Below, piece after piece: positions 35,291-47,699 of a DNA stretch of 64,000 nucleotides (position 1 is the stretch's first letter; every line of letters begins with the position of its first letter). The notes under the pieces are model-generated. The model ran no database searches and had not been told where the DNA came from. It saw only the letters and a list, made by a program, of their open reading frames with translations. A program made the position numbers and the translations under genes. The DNA is from Cynocephalus volans. Its lineage: Eukaryota; Chordata; Mammalia; Dermoptera; Cynocephalidae. The stretch spans positions 7,098,535 through 7,162,534 of the forward strand of contig NC_084471.1 of the NCBI RefSeq assembly GCF_027409185.1, given 5' to 3'.

Positions 35291-38030
35291 ATAAAGCAAT
35301 GTAAGCTGCTCTTACTAAAAGTCAGTCGAGTGACATGGACAGTAGATTCCATAAGAGTTTATAAGAGGAAGTCACCACTGCCGGCTACTGCGGAGGTGCC
35401 CTTGGAGGCTGATAGGTTTGAACCTGGCCCTGGAGGAAAGGAAAGGCTCCAGATGGTTTGTACGTATTAGGGGCTCATTAAGTTTTGGAATTAATGAATG
35501 AACAGAAGAAGGAAGGCAGGAAGGCACAGGGTGGGTGTTTGGGGGCATCGACTGGATCGATTTTCCAGGAGGCAAGTGTCTGTAGGGGGTTTCTGAGGTG
35601 GAACTCTCATGAGTGCAGGCTAGGGAAGAAATAAAGAAGAGACAAGAACTATTTCTTACCTATCTGACATCCTTCATGTGTCCCTCTGTATATCGACTTG
35701 GGGCTTCTTTTCATAGCTGTGTCATAAGTTCAAAGGAAAGCTGGAGTTTCTCATTAGAAGTTTTTAATCTGCACATTGCAGGTAAGCATTTTAAAAGTAA
35801 AAATCAAATATGTGGGAAGGTTTACAAGGCCTGTGGTGTATATAACAAGTTTCCCTCTTTACCTAGGCTGCAAGGAGACCCAAAGCAGATTTTTCTCCAT
35901 CATAGCAACTATGACTTTTAGGTTTCTTGAGCTCTTTTTTTTTTTTTTTTTTTTTTTTTTGTCAGCTCTCTTTTCTCCATTTTAATGGATCTTATTTGGA
36001 TGTCTTTTTATGCAAGCTTGTTCAATTTTTGGTAAAGACGGGGTATGCATATGTTCAGTAAATAAACGCATAGTCCTTGGCTTGTGGAGGCAAGTGCCAG
36101 AGCAGGGAGAGAGAGAGCGCTCAGCCCCGGAGGCAGGGAGGCGAGGGCTCAGTTAAAGGTGAGCCGTGCCCGGCTGCCACTCCTTCCACATGTCCCCGGA
36201 TTGAAAGTTTGTGTTTATGAGGTTCTGAATGTAGTCTAATTTTTTCCTATCTGGTTTGGCTCATCTCTACCAGCTGGTAAATAGGAAATGTTCACGGTAG
36301 GAAGCCAATACTCTGCAGAGTGTAAACAGATGGAATCGATATAAAGTGACAAGTTAGACTGTGCTATTGAGAATACAGAGCCAAAACTAAGAACATAACA
36401 GTAGAGCTACTTATTTCGTTCCAGTTCATTTAGTCCTGAATAGTGCTTCATATCTGCACAGCTGTGTTGTTCTTTTTTTTCCCCCTTTCTTTCTTCTGGG
36501 TTGATAATGACGATTTCAAAGAAAAACTTTAATTAAAGATTTTATACAAAATAGCCAAAAGTAGAATAATAAGGAAAATGAGCATTGATGTGTTCATTGT
36601 GAGAGAAATCCTTTTTCATGGTTTCATTTAAAATTTCTACTTCTGAAATTTAAAATGAACTTCGTAGTGGTGACAGCAGTGGGTGCTGAACTTCCATTTT
36701 GCTGCAGAGCCAAGACACAGGGGCTGCTAGAAGCCCCCTCCCCTGGGGGCTGAGTCTGCAAGCAGGCGGGTCGGGTATGGTTCCTGACCCCCTTCTGTTA
36801 GAAACTGGGTGAGAAAGAGTGGCTCCAGGTGAACAGAAAACAGCTAAGCGGGAGCCACCAAGAATACAACTGTAAAAGGTTTAAGTTAGTTAGCAGGCTA
36901 TGCTCTGGCACGAAGGGGCTTCCCTCGCCTCCGGGAAGGGCCACATCAGAGCCAGGCCTACAGAGGGATCACTTTGCAGGCTGGGTGAGAATTCTGGGCT
37001 TTGGAGAAGAAGCATTAGGTCTTTTCTCACCTCCTTTAAAGCCTGGGTGGTCATATTTATTTGGCTTCACAGCTTTCCTTCCTGGAGCTCAAAGTGCTAT
37101 AAAAAGAATTTTAAACAAAGAGCTATAGAGTAATAATAACATCCGCTGTTGTCAGTTTATTGAGCCATCTGAACTCAGTGGGGTTTGATTTTTCTCCTCT
37201 CACTATTCTCAGATAGGCACTAGCAAGTCTCCCTTTTTCCTCCCTTAAGAACATCTAGGCAGATCTCATGGCTTTCTGGTGACATTTAGGTATGAGCACG
37301 CGCAGCGCAGGTGGGTGCAGTTACTGCCTCATGCTCAGAGCCTGTTCAGCAGCAGTTCTGCGGGGCTCAGCACACCATTCTCCACTCCTCCCAGCTCTAG
37401 GCCCTGTGGTGGGGAGAGGCACGGCCTGCTCCCTGCTGCTGTTTCTCTCCTTCTTTCTGCTTCCTTTCTACCCCAGATCATGGGGTCTGTGATGAGGGCT
37501 ATCCCTTAACTGGTGTGTTCTCTGGGCAGCACGTAAAGGCTACCCTCTTATAGTACATGGGGAGTACATGGGGAGTAATTAGGACAGTGCTTTGGGGGCC
37601 TCTGAACTACATGGTTTCCTGATGAAGAGGACTGTCTCTGACTTAATCCCCTCTGGACCCCCTCAGGTCCCACTCCTCTGCTCCATCTCCCGTCCTCTTG
37701 CTGCTTGGGTCCCCTCACCTGACGAGCAGCCCCTTGGGAACAGGACAGCTCAAGCTTTCTACCTTTCTTGGTGTCCTCTTAATCTATGGAAAATTCACAC
37801 GTCCTGTCCATGCCAATAGTAGTGTTCAGGCTGCTTTAATCTGCCCCTTCCACCCTGCTCTGCTGTCTCTGTCTGATTCTCGGTTCTCTATGCAGGAAGG
37901 TACAGAGCAGATCACTGAACCCACTAGGAAATGAGATGCCTATCTGCCCTTCTTGCAGGTACCTGTACTGTCTATACTAGGATTTCCTTGGTTTACCAAA
38001 GTGTCTTCCCCATGAATGCTGCAATCACCT
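35291..38030. other. Repeat-poor stretch of intron 4
   Basis: Apart from a T-tract of about 26 at 35936-35961, I recognise no transposon. 36000-36700 contains AT-rich single-copy-looking sequence, 36830-37500 is more GC-rich. No splice-supported gene. Confidence 0.45.
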
Positions 38031-39654
38031 ATCCATCCATCATCCATCCATTCATCTGTCATACATCCATCCATCCATCATCCATCCATCCGTTCAACCA
38101 TCATCCATCCATCATCCATCCATTCATCTGTCCATCCATATCCATCCATCCATCCATCCATCATCCATCCATCCATTCATCTATCCATCCATATCCATCC
38201 ATCCATCCATCCATCATCCATCCATCCATTCATCTATCCATCCATTCATCCATCATCCATCCATCCATCCATTCATCCATCATCCATCCATTCATCCATC
38301 CATCCATCATCCATCCATCCATCCATCATCCATCCATTCATCCATCCATCCATTCATCCATCCATCCATCATCCATCCATCCATCCATCATCCATCCATT
38401 CATCCATCCATCCATCATCCATCCATCCATTCATCCATCATCCATCCATTCATCCATCATCCATCCATCCATCCCTCATCCATCATCCATCCAACCATTC
38501 ATCCATCATCCATCCATCCATCCATCCATCATCCATCCATTCATCCATCATCCATCCATCCATCCATTCATCCATCATCCATCCATTCATCCATCCATCC
38601 ATCATCCATCCATCCATCCATTCATCCATCATCCATCCATCCATCCATTCATCCATCCATCCATCATCCATCCATCCATTCATCCATCATCCATCCATCC
38701 ATCCATCCATCCATTCATCCATCATCCATCCATCCATCCATATCCATCCATCCACTCATCCATCATCCATCCATCCATCCATTCATCTATCATCCATCCA
38801 TTCATCCATTTATCCATCATCCATCCTTTCATCCATCATCCATCCATCCATTCATCCATCATCCATCCATTCATCCATCCATTCATCCATCCATCCATCC
38901 ATATCCATCCATCCATTCATCCATCATCCATCCATTCATCCATTCATCCATTCATCCATCATCCATCCATTCATCCATCATCCATCCATTCATCCATCAT
39001 CCATCATCCATCCTTTCATCCATCATCCATCCATCCATTCATCCATCATCCATCCATCCATCATCCATCCATCCATCCATCCATCATCCATCCATCCATT
39101 CATCCATCATCCATCAATCCATCATCCATCCACCTATCCATCATCCATCCACCATCCATCATCCATTCATCCATCCATCATGCATCTACCCATCCATCAT
39201 TCCATCATCCATCTATCCATAATCCATCCACGCACTCATTCATCCATCCATTCATCCATCATCCTTTCATTATTTGTTCATTATCCATCCATTTACCCAC
39301 TCACCAATCCATCACATCAATCCATCCATCATTTATCATCTGTCCATTCATCTACTCATCCACCCATTCATTATCCATCCATCAATCCATTGTCCATCCA
39401 TCCATTATGCATCTATCCATCTATCATTTGACTGTCCATCCATCATTCATCCACCCATTATCTATCCATCCAACCATCTATTATTCATCCATCCATCCAT
39501 TTATCTGTCATCTACCCTTCCATCGTCCATCAACCCATCCATCATCTATCCCATCCATCCATTATCCATCATCCATCTATCATCCATCTTCCATCTATTC
39601 ATCAACCACCTGTTCTTCCATTCATCTATCCACTCAACAATTATTCATTTATCC
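38031..39654. repeat. Long (ATCC)n tandem array, about 1.6 kb
   Basis: Tetranucleotide ATCC repeats broken by recurring variants ATTC and by ATC slips (CCATCATCC). 38031-39180 is nearly homogeneous; 39180-39654 is degenerate with ACCC, ATCT and AACC variants. Because the slips are 3-nt and the units lack stops, an open frame of 655 codons (37931-39898) and one of 471 codons (38016-39431) run through it, made of His-Pro-Ser-Ile repeats. I call neither a gene. Confidence 0.97.
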
Positions 39655-39894
39655 AGGCGCTGTTCTCAGCCCTGCACTCCTGGCTGCTCAACACCTTCCT
39701 CCCTGTCTAGGCTTCTGTTATCTTAGGCTGGGCAGTGGGGCAGTGGAAGTGGGTAAGGAGGGACTGGGGCTGGAGAGAGTAGTGATGTTCAGGCACTTGA
39801 TATTCCCTGACATGGATGTGTGGCTATTTGGCTATTTGGAACTCTGTCCTCGGCTTTTGATCCCAATCAGCAGTTCTCATCACACCACCAAGTA

Positions 39895-40115
39895 CTGAAT
39901 GTGCTCCGTGTGTGAAGCACCTACACACATGAGCTCGTTTCATCTTAACCACACACCTACACTACTGTACCCTTATCCATTCCCATTTCACAGATGAGGA
40001 AAATGAAGTTGAGAGGAGTCAGGTTGCTTTTCCAAGTTTACCTGAATAATAGGTGAGGAGCTGGGATTTAAATTCTCGTTTCAGAGCCTGTGACTAGTCA
40101 TTGTGGTGTTCTGCC
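39895..40115 (-). repeat. MIR, antisense
   Basis: GTGAAGCACCTACACACATG, CATTTCACAGATGAGGAAAA and AGGTGAGGAGCTGGGATTTA reproduce reversed MIR. It directly follows the ATCC array and its unique flank. Confidence 0.75.
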
Positions 40116-40679
40116 CTTCAGGTCCTTTGTGGAGAGGAAGGAGAGAGGTGATTTGACACACTGGGCCTGTCTAGAGGGGTTGCTCCAGCTCCAAGCAGTT
40201 TTCTGTGCTTTCAGTGGGCAAACGCCATGCCCGGGAGGAGGTGCTTATCTGCCCCACTCCCCAGCTTTAATATTGAGGGTCAAACATTCTCTGCTGCTTG
40301 TGGTAACATTCATGATTCTGCCCTTCATAAATTCACCTAAATATTTTTGGAATATTTTAATTTAAATTTCTGCTTTTATAAAAAAAATTATTTTTAGTAA
40401 TCATTTCCTCCTTTTACTTCACTCCTATGTGCTTAAGTGTTAGGTGATGGGTCCTGGTTTATGAAGCCACACTTGAGAACTTGAAAGCTTTCTATCCTGC
40501 TTTTCCCCAGCCTTGTTTTCCAGACGGAAGAATCTTGTCACTTCAATCTGTCCACACTGTGATTCCCTTCCCTCCATTGCTTGGTTCATCCATCACCCTC
40601 CAGGCCCTGAGCATCTACCCAGACCTGGGTTCCAAGATGCAGAGAGGGTCAGATACTGCCCTGCTGTCAGGGTCTGTGG

Positions 40680-40870
40680 TGCTGTGGTGGGGGGCCAGGC
40701 AGGGATCTGGGATAGTGGGGGTTGTGGTGGTTTGCCAGGTCCTGGGGGTGTGGGGGATGTGGGGTGCAGGAGGGGATCGGGGTGCTGTGGGGTACAGGGG
40801 TTGAGGTGCAGTGGGGGCGGCAGGGGGTCAGGGTGTAAAGGGGGCACCAGGCAGGGCAGTGCAGGCTCGG
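40680..40870 (+). repeat. G-rich degenerate minisatellite
   Basis: Repeated GGGG runs of three to six (GGTGGGGGGCCAGGCAGGG, GGGGGTGTGGGGGATGTGGG, GGTGCTGTGGGGTACAGGGG) separated by short spacers. The units vary around 20-30 bases with no strict period. It could form G-quadruplexes on the + strand. Confidence 0.6.
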
Positions 40871-41184
40871 GGCACAGTGCTCACACGCAGCCCAGTGCAG
40901 GGCTCAGCGAGCTGGACGGGAAGGGTGCCAGGCTACACGTGGGCTGTGCAGGGTGGGGCTCGGACCAAGTCTTTGGGCAGGGCTGAGGAGGCCAGCTGGG
41001 AAGAGAACACTGTGGAACAGCTGCTTCAGAGAGCCCCAGGCCCATTTCCTGGCTTCTGAGTCTTTAATCTAAAGTCATAACTACCTATTGTTTGGTTTTC
41101 TTTTCAAATCCTCAGCATTTTTCCATGTGTTTGTGCACATAAAGCTCCCCTATAACTCCTTCACCCACTCAGGTATAAGGGAGG

Positions 41185-41490
41185 TGCATGGGAGAGCAGC
41201 ATGTGGGTCTGGGAACTTTCTCCATAAAGGGCCAAGGAGTGAGGATTTTTGTCTTTTGGGGTCAGATGATTCTGTCCAGTTATTAAACTCTGCCTTTGTA
41301 GAGGCACAGCAGCCCTAGACAATAAGTAAGTGAACAGGTGTGGCTATGTTCCAATACAATTTATTTATGGATACTGAAATTTGAAATTCATGTAACTTTT
41401 ACATGTCATTAAGTACTATTCTTCTTTTGATTTGTTTTCAACCATTTAAAAATGTTAAGGCCATTCTTAGCTTGCAGGTGTACAAAATCA
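41185..41490. repeat. hAT-type DNA transposon fossil (probable)
   Basis: CCATAAAGGGCCAAGGAGTG, GAGGCACAGCAGCCCTAGAC, AATAAGTAAGTGAACAGGTG and GGCTATGTTCCAATACAATT follow a common mammalian Charlie/MER-type element. Termini are eroded. Confidence 0.6.
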
Positions 41491-41989
41491 GGTGGCAGGC
41501 ACCTGGAGTAAAGGAAGTTAAGTCTCCACAGGTAATGAAGTCAGGCTAGGAGATCGCCTGTCTTAGGCTGATCTCCTTGGGCGACAGTGAGGGCAAGACC
41601 AAATTTTCTATTCTGACCAGCAGGTTGGGCTTGGAGAGAGGAAGTAAGAAGCAATGGCCTTCTCCTCTTGTTAACTGTGCGCCAGTTAGTAAATCCCCCT
41701 CTCCGTGGATTTGGCTGTCTGGGCTCTCCTCCTCCAAAGCAGTGGGACTTTGAAGAGTGGGGGTGGAGAGCAGAGGCCAGGCAGGGAGTGGGCAGGGTCC
41801 CTGGCACCAGGGGAGGGAGCTGGTTACCAAGTTCAGGCCAAAATAAATGAAGTTGTCAAGATCAAAGTCAGGGAACCAATGATTGGATGGAAGGGCAATT
41901 GGGAAAGCCAGAAGAGAAGGCACCGAATCCTGCTCCAGAGTGGACAGTGGCAGGACGAGGGCAGGGCGTTCCAGGCAGCAGACACAGCT

Positions 41990-42330
41990 CGCTAACTCAC
42001 TGCAAATATTTATGGGCATCGCTCCATCCAGGCACTGTTCTAAGTCCTGAAGGTACAGCAGCAGACAGAACAAAGTCCCCGCCCCATGGAGTTTACATTT
42101 CAGTGGAGGAAGAAAGACAATAAACAGGTACAGAAATAAATAGGCCAGGTGTTGACAAATGCTAAGACGAAAAATGAAGCAGGGGGTCAGAGAGGGATGA
42201 GAGTGCGCTTCTGTGTGGGCCATTGAGGAGGGCCTCTGTGAGCAGGTGGCCTGAGACCAAGACCTCAGTGAGGGCAGGGAGGCAGCTGTGTAGCGGAGGC
42301 CAGGAGTGCAAAAGCGAGCAGGTATGAGCG
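41990..42330 (-). repeat. L2-like ancient repeat, antisense
   Basis: CCATCCAGGCACTGTTCTAA, GTACAGCAGCAGACAGAACA and GGAGTTTACATTTCAGTGG are the reversed L2 3' end. The downstream GAGGAGGGCCTCTGTGAGCA block parallels that at 43330. Confidence 0.7.
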
Positions 42331-43009
42331 AGCTGGTGCACGTGAGCAAGGACACGGAGCAGAGCAGTGGGGCAGATCGTCTGCGGCTGCTCCAGGTGAG
42401 GCGAGCCCTGAGTGCTTGTGAGTCCTCAGGCGGACAGCAGGGCTACAGCCCAGGGACCATGGGGGGGGCAGGGAAGTGGGGCGGGGCGGGGTGTGTGGCT
42501 GTGGCTGGAGGCCCTTGGCCATTTTATTCCTTTGTGCTTGTTTCTTCCCTCCCATGGATGGGACACGTCTTATACACCACAGCCCCAACTCTGTTGCCTT
42601 TGATAAGCCTCACCATCTGCAGCTCAGTTCTTCAGGGCTTGCCAAACTTCAGTCTGACAAATGATAAGAAATTTGGAGCCGGAGCTGTGGTGGGTGTGAG
42701 TTCTGTGCCAGGCTTGCTGCTTTCCGGCTCTCCACGCCGCAGATCCATATGGGTTGCTTGGGGTTTTAAAAAAGCGCATCGCCTCATGTCCTCCGTTTTA
42801 CCAGGAGAGGTGAATCGGGATTGGCAGCAGATAAGGTGCTGAGATTTTTATTTGGCCACCAGAACAAGTGCTCTCAGTGGCTGCAGCTCCATCTTTCAGA
42901 CAAAGCGCTGGAGCTGAGGACGGACGCCTGGGGCGGGCTTCGCTCCACGGGTCCTCTCCCCTCTCCTGCCCGCTTGGTATTCCCAGTTTCAGATAGTCGA
43001 TGTTCCCTA

Positions 43010-43097
43010 GTTGTTAGAAGTGGGAGTTGTGTTGGGTATTGATATTTAACACTGTACCCTACAGACTTATACAATCAATTATGTTTCAGAAAAAAAA
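43010..43097 (+). repeat. L1 3' tail, about 90 bp
   Basis: GGTATTGATATTTAACACTG and ACAATCAATTATGTTTCAG followed by a 10-A tail match the last bases of the L1 at 24664-26128. Confidence 0.75.
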
Positions 43098-43329
43098 AAG
43101 TGGGGGGTGTGCATAGAATTTAGCATGGGGCTTTGCACATAACAGACATTCAATTAATATTTATTCAGTGATCACATGATTGTAATCATTATAATACTGA
43201 TCCTCCGTGCCATCACTATGACACTCAGGATTGGTCCTGAATGTTGGCACCGGTCGTCGAGGAGGTCTTTGCAGACAAATCACAAGACTTCCTGAGAGTG
43301 TGGCTTTTTCCTAAATAGGTGGGAAGAAG

Positions 43330-44640
43330 TCAGATTCTCTCGTTCATTCAAACCAATATTTACCGAGCATCTACACCATGTCAGATGCTTGGGGACCAAT
43401 CAGTGAGCAAACCTGGCTGTCAGGGGGCTGGCATTTGGAGGGAGAGACAGACAATTTAAAAACAAGTGTCATATTAGTTGGCGATGTGTACTCTGAAGAA
43501 GCACGTGTTGGGGCTGAGAAGTCCTAATTTCCGTAGGTGGTCAGGGCAGGCCTTTCTGATAAGATGACATTTGGGCCGAGACCTGAGAGGCACGAGGGAG
43601 TGAGTCAGTGGGTGTCTGGGGAAGAATGTTCTAGGCAGAAGGAACAGCAGGGGACAAACGCCTCGAGGCAAGAGGAGCCCAGATCTCATGGGGAGCAGCA
43701 GAGTCTGGTGTGGCCAGAAATCAGTGGGAAAAGGGGACAAGTGGTGGGAGGTGAGGCCAGAGAGTTGCCAGGAGCCAGTTGTGTGGGGCCAGTGGGTCAT
43801 GGTGGGACTTCTACTCTGAATGGGACGGGAGCCAGTGGAGGCTGGAGCAGAGGAGGGTGTGCGGAGACTTATGTTCACACAGAATGTCCCAGCTGCTGCG
43901 TGCAGTCAGGTGTGGAGCTGGAAGGCCAGTGGAGGCCATGGCACCAGCCCACAGGGTGTGGAGTGGCGTGGTGAGGCGCGGCTGCATTCCAGCAGTGCCT
44001 TGAAGGGAGGCGCTGATGGGCTGTCCTGATAGACCAGGTACGTGTGGGACGTCAGAACAAAGGGAATGGTGGAATGGATTCATAATTTATTGGGGTGGAG
44101 TCTGTGGCAGGAGCAGTTCTGGTTTGGGAAATCTGAGATGTCTGTTAGTGTCTCAAGGTAGACATCAGGTAGGCAGTTGGATACCCTAACCTGGGCTTGG
44201 AGGAGAGGCCAGGGCTGGAGACAGACATTTGAGAGTTGTCAGTTGGTAACTGAGGCCATAGGACTGAACCACCCGCAAGTGAGTGCAGGTGGAGAAGCAG
44301 AGAGATCTGGGGACTGAGTCCTAGGGCACCAGGCTTAGAGGTGGGAGGATGAGGCGGACCTAGGAAGGCAGACGAAGGAGAAGCCAGAAAGGCCCGAGGA
44401 GAACCAGGAGAGAGTGGGGTTGGGAAGCCAAGTGGGAAAAGTGCTTCAAGAAAGAAGGACCAAGCAGCTGTGTCAAATGCTGCTGCTGGGACAGCAAGCT
44501 GAGGGCTGAGAAGGGGCCATTGGGTTTGGCTAGGTGGAGTCTTTGGTCACCCTGAAAAGAACAGTGTTTGTGGAGTGGTGGGGACAAAAGTGATTGGAAT
44601 GATTTTAGGAGAGAGGGGGAGACACACTGGAGACAACTCT
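43330..44640 (-). repeat. Long L2-like ancient repeat, antisense
   Basis: Begins with the reversed 3' end (ATTCAAACCAATATTTACCG, CATGTCAGATGCTTGGGGAC) and continues through GGCCTTTCTGATAAGATGAC, GTGTCAAATGCTGCTGCTGG and GGTCACCCTGAAAAGAACAG. Parts are shared with 13650 and 41990. The last third may belong to a different old family. Confidence 0.6.
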
Positions 44641-44648
44641 TGAGAGGA

Positions 44649-47102
44649 TGTATTAGCCTGTTTCTGTTGCTTAAAACAAAATACTTGGAACTGGGTGGTT
44701 TATAAGAAAACAATTTATTTTCTTACAGTTTCTGAGGCTGGGGAGTCCAAAGTCCAGGCAACGCATCTGGTGAGGGTTGCTTTACAGCTGTGCAGGGGTC
44801 TCAGAAATGGCAGAGCAGAAAGAGATTCTCACGTGCTCTCCTTTTAAAGCCCTCAGAACCACACCCTTGACCACCATTTTTAATCCATTCACTACTGCAG
44901 GGTCCTACAATCCAATCACCTCTTCAAGGCCCCACCTTTCGATTACCGTAATAGGATTTCCCACCCTCCCAACAGTCATAGTGGGGCCAAGTTTCCAATA
45001 CCTGGAACTCTGGGGGACACAATTTAAGCTTCAATGAGTTTGGGGGGCACATTCAACCCACAGCATTCTGCCCCTGGCCCCCCAAACTTATGTCCTTTTC
45101 ACATACAAATACATTCATTTCATCCCCAAAGTCTTAACTTGTTTTAACTCAAAAGTCCAAAGTTCAAAGTCCCTCCTCTGAAATCAAAACAAGTTATCTA
45201 CTTCCAAGGTAAAATGGCGGGACAAACATAGGGTACATATTCCTGTTCCAAAAGGGAGAAATAGGCCAAATGAAAGGTGTAACAGGCCCTAAACAAGTCC
45301 GAAACCCAGCAGCAGGGCAGACATTAAATCTCAAAGCTGACGAATCATGTGCCTTGACTCCATGTTCGACCTCTTCTGCACGCTGGTGCTTGGGTTGGGT
45401 CCCCAAGTTCTCAGGCAGCTCCGCTCCTATGACTTTCCTGGTCTGAGGCCGTGCTTCAGCTCCCTTAGGCTGGGGTTCCACTCTGGTAGCTCCACAATTC
45501 TGGGGTCTCCATGGTGGTCCTGCTCCCATGGCTCTGCTAAGAATGGCGTTGATGGGGTTTCTCTGCTGCAACTCTGACCCCACATTTCTGCTCAGCATTG
45601 CTCTAGCAAAGGTTGTCTGTGGTGACTCCGCACCTGCAACAGATCTCTTCCTGGGCCCCCAGACTTTTCCATACATCCTCTGAAATCAGGATGGAGGCTC
45701 CCAAGCCTCCACAGCTATGGCATTCTGAGAGCCTGCAGACCTAACACCACATGTATGCCACCAAGGCTTCTGGCTTATAGCTTCCAATCTGCAGGTCCAC
45801 ACCTGGGGCCAATTTAACCATGGCTGGAGCAGCCACAGCACTGGTGCTGGAAGAAGCTTTCTGAGGTAGCCCTGGGCAGTGAGCCCAAGGAGGGCAGCTC
45901 AGGCCTGTTCCCCAAGATAATTCTGTCTCCCAAGGCCTCCGGGCCTGTGATGGAAGAGGCAAACCCTGAAATGCCTTCAAGGTTTTTTCCCCTTCTCTTG
46001 ATAGTCCCTTTCTTCTGTACTCATCTCCTTAGCAAAGGGCTCCTGTGCTAAACCCTTGCTTTTGTGGCCAGGCTGAAAGTTTTCCAATTTTTTGCCCTCT
46101 GCTTTCTTCTGAATTATAAATTCTGGCTTTATCTCATGCCTTTGCCACCATAATGTGTACGCTGGACGTTGGACTTCCTAGTCTCAGAAACTGTAAGGAA
46201 TAAATTTCATTTTCCTATAAATCATCCAGTTCCAAATATTTTGTTATAAGCAACAGAAATGGACTAATACAGAAAGTTGGTACTAGACAAGTGGAGTGAT
46301 CCTTGAAAATGGAAGCAGCTTTGGAACTGGGTGTTGAGGACAAGCTGGAGGAATTTGGAAGCACAGGCTATTGCAAATAGCCATGCAGCTTCCTGAGTGC
46401 TTTGCTACTTAGAAATTTCTTCCGCCGAACACCCTGGGTCAGCACCTTTAAGTTTCACATTCCATAAAGCTTTGGGGCATGAACAGAATGCAGCCAAGTT
46501 CCTTGCAAGGGTGATCTTTGCCCCAGTTTCCAAAAAGCATCTTCTCATTTCTATCTGAGATCTCCTTAGAATGGTCTTTACAGTCCATGTTTTCATAAAC
46601 ATTCTGCTCACCACCATTTAACGAGTCTCTAAAATGTTCCAAACTTTCCCTGGTTTTTTTGTTTTCTAAACTTTCACCAGCATCTAGGTTTTTTCTAGCC
46701 TGTTCTTCCAGTCCATTTCTGTTGCTTATAACAAAAAACTTGGAACTGGATGATTTATAGGAAAATGAAATTTATTCCTTACAGTTTCTGAGACTGGGAA
46801 GTCCAAAATCCAGGGTAAGGGTCTTCTTGGTGGTGGCTTTACAGCAATGCAGGGGTCTCACATGCCAGAAATGGTGGAGAAGAGAGAGAGAGAGTCTCTC
46901 ACGTGCTCTCCTTTTAAAGCCCTCAGAACCACACCCATGACCATCATTTTTAATCCATTCACTACTGCACAGTCCTACAATCTAATCACCTCTCCAAGGC
47001 CCTATCTTTCAATTACCGTAACAGGATTTCCCACTCTCAGCAGTTACAGTTGGGATTAAACTTCAGTGATCCCTTTCAATCCACAGCATTCAATCCACTG
47101 CA
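44649..47102 (-). mobile_element. MaLR element: LTR - internal - LTR, antisense, with 5-bp TSD
   Basis: Two related antisense LTRs (about 44649-45065 and 46702-47102) flank about 1.6 kb of internal MaLR-type sequence, recognisable by CATTCTGCCCCTGGCCCCCC, AAGTCCGAAACCCAGCAGCA and CAGACTTTTCCATACATCCT. Ends are TG and CA; flanking GAGGA/GAGGG fits a 5-bp TSD with one mismatch. MaLR elements are noncoding relatives of ERVL, and no gag, pol or env frame is visible. The internal part is interrupted by the oppositely oriented segment at 46136-46390. The LTRs share CATTTTTAATCCATTCACTA, indicating the same subfamily. Confidence 0.85.
46136..46390 (+). repeat. Inverted LTR-end plus internal-start segment within the MaLR element
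   Basis: Reads in sense: LTR 3' end (GGACTTCCTAGTCTCAGAAA, then AATAAATTTC and GGACTAATAC near 46270) followed directly by the internal 5' start (AAGTTGGTACTAGACAAGTG). Sequence on both sides is antisense internal MaLR. Either an internal inversion or a second fragment inserted here. Confidence 0.7.
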
Positions 47103-47484
47103 GAGGGGATTTCTGTAAAAGAGAACAGGTGCCTGGACGAGGAGGCGAGGCAGGAGGGACGCTTCATTTCTGGATGGTTCATGGTAATGGGAATGACCTG
47201 AGAGTGAGGGACAGACAGTGCAGGAGAACATCCTTGTGTGGCCGTGGGCAATGGGTCATGTGCATCATGTGTCTGCTTGGTCGTAGAGAGGGTCATGTAG
47301 GTTTATCCCTCCCACAGTGTGGGAGTGGAGCCTGGGAGACGAGATGTGGGGGAGTGTGGGAACTGTCTTTACTGCTTCTGTTTTCTCCATAATAGAAAAC
47401 GCAAGGTTGTCAGTAGAGAGTGAGGGGCAGGTTGAGAAATTGGAGGTTAGGAGAGCAGAAACATGGCGAGTGGCTGTATGGATG

Positions 47485-47662
47485 AGGGGTGAATGTGTGC
47501 GTGTGCGTGTGAGTGACGGCGTGTGTGTGTGTGAGTGACGGCGTGTGAGTCTGTGAGTGTCGGTGTGTGTGTGCGTGTGAGTGACGGCGTGTGAGTCTGT
47601 GAGTGTCGGCGTGTGTGTGTGTGTGAGTGACGGTGTGTGAGTCTGTGAGTGACGGCGTGTGT
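47485..47662 (+). repeat. GTGAGTGACGGCGTGTG minisatellite
   Basis: About 180 bp of alternating blocks: GTGAGTGACGGCGTGTG, AGTCTGTGAGTGTCGG and TGTGTGTGCGTGTG stretches. The compound unit of about 50-60 bp occurs roughly three times with CpG-containing ACGGCG cores. Confidence 0.85.
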
Positions 47663-47699
47663 GGCCCGGGATGCGTCTTTCCTCTGAACGTAAGTGGCG

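Noticed and set aside
37931..39898. 655-codon open reading frame of HPSI repeats
   Set aside because: It is produced by the (ATCC)n array, has no unique sequence of coding character, a second frame is equally open, and flanks do not resemble any protein family.
41546..42355. 269-codon minus-strand open frame
   Set aside because: Partly antisense to an L2-like repeat, GC-rich composition keeps it open by chance; no recognisable domain.
45194..45676. 160-codon minus-strand open frame within the MaLR internal region
   Set aside because: MaLR internal regions are noncoding derivatives; no gag or pol motif visible.
47500..47660. CRISPR-like repeat array
   Set aside because: Repeats are contiguous variable minisatellite units without unique spacers, in a vertebrate intron.
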